This document shows positions 60,601 to 64,000 of a stretch of 64,000 nucleotides of DNA, piece by piece. This stretch comes from Psettodes erumei (taxonomy: Eukaryota; Chordata; Actinopteri; Pleuronectiformes; Psettodidae), in contig JAFBJZ010000915.1 of assembly GCA_016785225.1 (NCBI GenBank), forward strand, positions 992,001 through 1,056,000, given 5' to 3'. Positions within the stretch are counted from its first letter, which is position 1. Each line of letters opens with the position of its first letter. The notes under the pieces are model-generated. The model had not been told where the DNA came from, ran no database searches, and saw only the letters and a program-made list of their open reading frames with translations. The position numbers and the translations under genes are program-made.

Positions 60601-63600
60601 CTGGAGGTCCCCATACTTTAAACCATGCTACTGTGAATTACACTATTCACACCACTCTGACCCATCGGCCTCCTGCCGTGATCGGTTTCTTAGTAAAATC
60701 TTTGAAGGAGGCAGTTTGCAAAGTTTCAGACAGGACTCTTCTATATGTTGTACTGAGGTTTTTCACATTTTTAAAGGGAGAATTAAGATACTCGTATGAG
60801 AAAGCTTATTGGTTTAGAGAGAGAGAGCGTGACTTAAAATCCAAAACATATACTGATCAGGAGAAAAAAAGTTATAACCCACACAGTTTTGGGCATACTG
60901 GAGCTTATAGACAGACATTGCAGGGGACCAGAGAAAAATGAATTACACAAATTACTTAATTTTTGTAACCAAATTGTGCATAGTATACAAGTCTATACTA
61001 GTCCTAACTGCAAATACCAAAGCTGATGATTCTCCAAACCAGATCATTTCCCATCTTCCATCTGTTTTGTCAAGGACCAGCCCATGTATCATTTCCCTTA
61101 GTGCGGTTTCCCTGTGCCATGGTCACCCTGCGTCATGTCCTGTTTACACTTTAAAAAATGGCAGTGGGTTCTGAAAGCACCAGGATAAAACCTTGGAACA
61201 ATTTGGGGTTAAAAAACCCCAGATGGGGACAGATGGGTTTAGCTCAGCCACGTACTTTCGCACTACGTACACGTACTACGAATATTTCTTATTCTTGACC
61301 TCTGACTTAAAACTTGCCCTCAAAAATTTGTGATTTGACTTCAAACTTGCTTTTGCAAGACTGTACTTGTATCAACTGACTTGAGGCTCGGACTCGGAGC
61401 AGAGGAAGTGATGTTTCTCTCTTTTTTCTCCTTAATGCTGTCCTTGTATCATAATACTAAACAGACTGTGGCAAAACTTGGCCTGTTGTGTTTTTATATC
61501 ACAGCTGGTAAGAACATTTTTAATATTTTTTATCCCCTAGCCCTGGTCTCCAGGCCTTCTAATGAGCAAACACATACAGTTGCACACACCCTCACACTTA
61601 TTACACTTGTTTTTGTGTTTAAAAAACAAAACAAACTCTAAACCAGAAGATGGACCTCTAGGAGGCATTCTAAGGACTTCATGATTGTGTTGTGGTAAAG
61701 CAGATTGCAAGCAGCTATTTATGTCTGCCACAGCCATCAGTGTGGGAGGCAGTGTGATTGACTGACACTATGAGCAACATATAGATTCAAGATCTGATGT
61801 CAGATCAGCAACAATCTTTTCCAACCCTTTCTCCAATCTCACGACAGGAATATGTATGTATGTATGCATTATCCTACTCTTGTTTTCAGGATGTTTCATG
61901 CTGGGAAAGACCACCTGGCCTGTCAATTGAATCACTGAGAAACCACTCTTGGATATATGACTGTCACAGCAGGTAGTGATTCCCCTATTGACCTGTTCCC
62001 AGGAGACAGCAGAAGGTAAGGTCCTGTCTGCTCTGTCAGCTTTGGTGAGGCTGTAGTTGGGAAAACAATACTCCACATCTTCATTTGCTGTCACTAGCAC
62101 GTGGGATGCACCCAAATCTGTACTAATAATGTTGTTTTCATTATGTTAGGGTCACTGGAAAGCACAACCCATAAGGTCACAACTATTGCTCTCCAGCTTC
62201 ATCTTTGCTAACGAGGTTGTGCTCAGTAGAGGCTCGCTGCTATTGTCATTCCATCTGAATTTAGAGATTATATTGCATCGCTCCAACATCAGACAAGTCT
62301 GCCGTCCTCTGGGATGACACGGCAGTTGTTGTTTACAGTAAAGAGCAGCACTGACAGGGTCATCTGTTCCAGACAACCTGATTGTCCGCAGGGCATGGAT
62401 GAAGATACACTGTGTCTCTGCAATGTTTGGAGAGGTTGTAAAGGTCACACTACAAAGAGTTGATCAAAGGGGCGGGCAGTCATGTTTTGTTATGATTGAA
62501 CTCCTGTCACAGCTCTGTAACGACCGGCAAGCATTAAACAGAGGTGCCATGCTGCTTTAAGTCAAGCCATTCACTCCTGACTGAAGCATTGTGTTTTAAA
62601 CCAGGTATTTGAGTTTTGAGTAAAATTTACTGACAGCTATTGAATGGATTGGCTTAAGGTTTGGTACAGTCCTTCATATTCCCTTCAGTGTGACTTGTTA
62701 TCACTTTGATGACCTAACAACTTTTCATCTATAGTGCCACCATCAGGATCAATGGAAATGACACAAGAAATTAGGTATCAGGCTTTGGCTACACAGGCCA
62801 TTCTTAGTAGGAACAAGTCATTTTTTGATTTTTGATCTTTTCATGAGATTTGTTGACAAGAAAAACATAGAATATGGCCATCCTCATCCTCTACCAACTA
62901 CCTCATGCTTAGTGTTTTTTTTAACTAAATAATAACTAAAGAATAATAGCAAAATCAGTAAGCAGAATATGCAGGACTTCATAGAGCACTTCAAAATCTA
63001 AAGCAGCATTATTTGAAGATGAGGGCTCATAATGAATTCAGTCTTTGTATCGCTGAATGAGATGTGTGTTTTGTAAAAAAAAAAAAAAAAGGACAGGAAG
63101 TTAAGAGGGGGGATGACTGACAAAGGTGGGACAGATGGGATCTCATCACATGTTAGTCAACTGAATCACAAATCTCTTTACTAAGGCCCTTTGTTCCCAC
63201 TGAAACACCATTGAGCTGTTCAAAAAGTAAGCTGATTTCAGTAAAGATGGCCACTTAAGAAAACATAATGGTGTGGTGATTGTGGTGTGGGTGGCTTCCT
63301 CATTGTCTATTTTAAGTGTTTGTACTTCTACTGCACACGTAGTTTTCCACAGCCTTGCTCAAATAGCCTACTCAAACACAACACAAACTGTTTCATGAGA
63401 TTGATGCTGTGAATGAGATAGGATTTTCTTTTCTTTTTTCTATGATGCAGATTCTAAATAACACATCGATCAATTTGTTGGCTCAAACTGATGCTAAAAA
63501 TGAATTATGTCTATGGTGTCTTGTTTACTTGCAGCTGACCTATTCCCCTGTCCGTCCGAGATGCAGTTATTCCCATGTGGAAAAAAGTTCAAATGTCATG

Positions 63601-64000
63601 ATAAAAATAAATCCTGATTCTGTCAAAATGACCTTCTTTAGTATTCCTACCATGTTTTGCCTCCTTCATCATTTCCCCTGATGCTTCCAAACTGTAGGTA
63701 TCTCCATTTTTTTTTCTTTGGAGTTAATGCCAGCCAGTATGATGTACTGAGGTGAAAAAGGCCTTCAACTGTTATGGACACAAAGGGCAGGACGGTTAGT
63801 TCTCTGCAGTCTTAGCTTTCAAAGATAATAGCTTTGTGATGGGGTCCAGTGCTCATAAGAAGACTTCCAGTCTTTCACCAAGACCATGCTCCACACACGC
63901 CCACTGAGATTGATTCTCAATCTGCTGTCAATTTTTGATGGACTTTTGTTGAGAGCCGTTGGAGTGCTGAGTTGAAATGATAGTTCTAAAAAAAAATGCA
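54615..64000. other. Intergenic region upstream of trh, no gene recognised
   Basis: About 9.4 kb without a recognisable exon on either strand. All open frames are below about 155 codons, lack domain similarity known to me and are not bounded by convincing splice sites with matching phase. It contains simple A-rich tracts (59125-59180, 63077-63092), a (AAAT)n stretch near 57500, and a dispersed repeat near 62620-62765. It may hold distant trh enhancers or introns of a gene beyond the window. Confidence 0.55.
62620..62765. repeat. Dispersed fish repeat fragment (second member of the 1680 family)
   Basis: Reads 'gctattgaatggattggctt', then 'tttggtacagtccttcatattccc', 'atcactttgatgacctaaca', and 'tatagtgccaccatcagg'. 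This follows the word order of a common fish repeat I recognise ('actattggatggattggcatgaaatttggtacagacattcatgttcc...cagcgccaccatcagg'). Confidence 0.55.

Overview
This is ordinary vertebrate nuclear DNA, and the gene set points to a ray-finned (teleost) fish. The evidence is compact multi-exon genes with GT-AG introns, a thyrotropin-releasing hormone precursor with eight progenitor copies, fish-style tandem cytosolic sulfotransferases, (CTGT)n/(GT)n microsatellites, and relics of Tc1-type and LINE elements and of dispersed repeats that I recognise from fish genomes. I see no bacterial, phage or CRISPR-like material.

Layout, left to right. 1-5618 has no recognisable gene. 5619-13735 is a proline-rich transmembrane protein gene (prrt3, +) with a long 3' UTR. 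14149-17141 and 18298-20635 are two tandem, intact cytosolic sulfotransferase genes (-) with identical exon lengths. 21886-27410 is wdr46 (+, 14 coding exons), convergent with the single-exon b3galt4 (-, 28964-30088). 33586-38771 is the orphan nuclear receptor nr2c2/TR4 (+, 14 coding exons). 41401-43022 is mitoribosomal protein gene mrps25 (+). 45928-50009 is rabenosyn-5 (rbsn, -, 11 coding exons). 52562-53910 is trh (-). From about 54.6 kb to the right end I find no gene.

The genes do not form one pathway. They are a chromosomal neighbourhood: nr2c2-mrps25-rbsn is a conserved block (human 3p25) with prrt3 (3p25) and trh (human chromosome 3) nearby, while b3galt4-wdr46 is a pair that in human sits in the extended MHC on chromosome 6. 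All exon joins below were worked out by hand from splice sites and reading phase; each summed coding length is divisible by three. No new molecular system was found. The most useful leads are a (GT)14 tract replacing the polypyrimidine tract before nr2c2 exon 9, a perfect 18-bp hairpin near 31.25 kb, LINE-derived sequence just upstream of the wdr46 exon 2 acceptor, and a candidate conserved enhancer between rbsn and trh.
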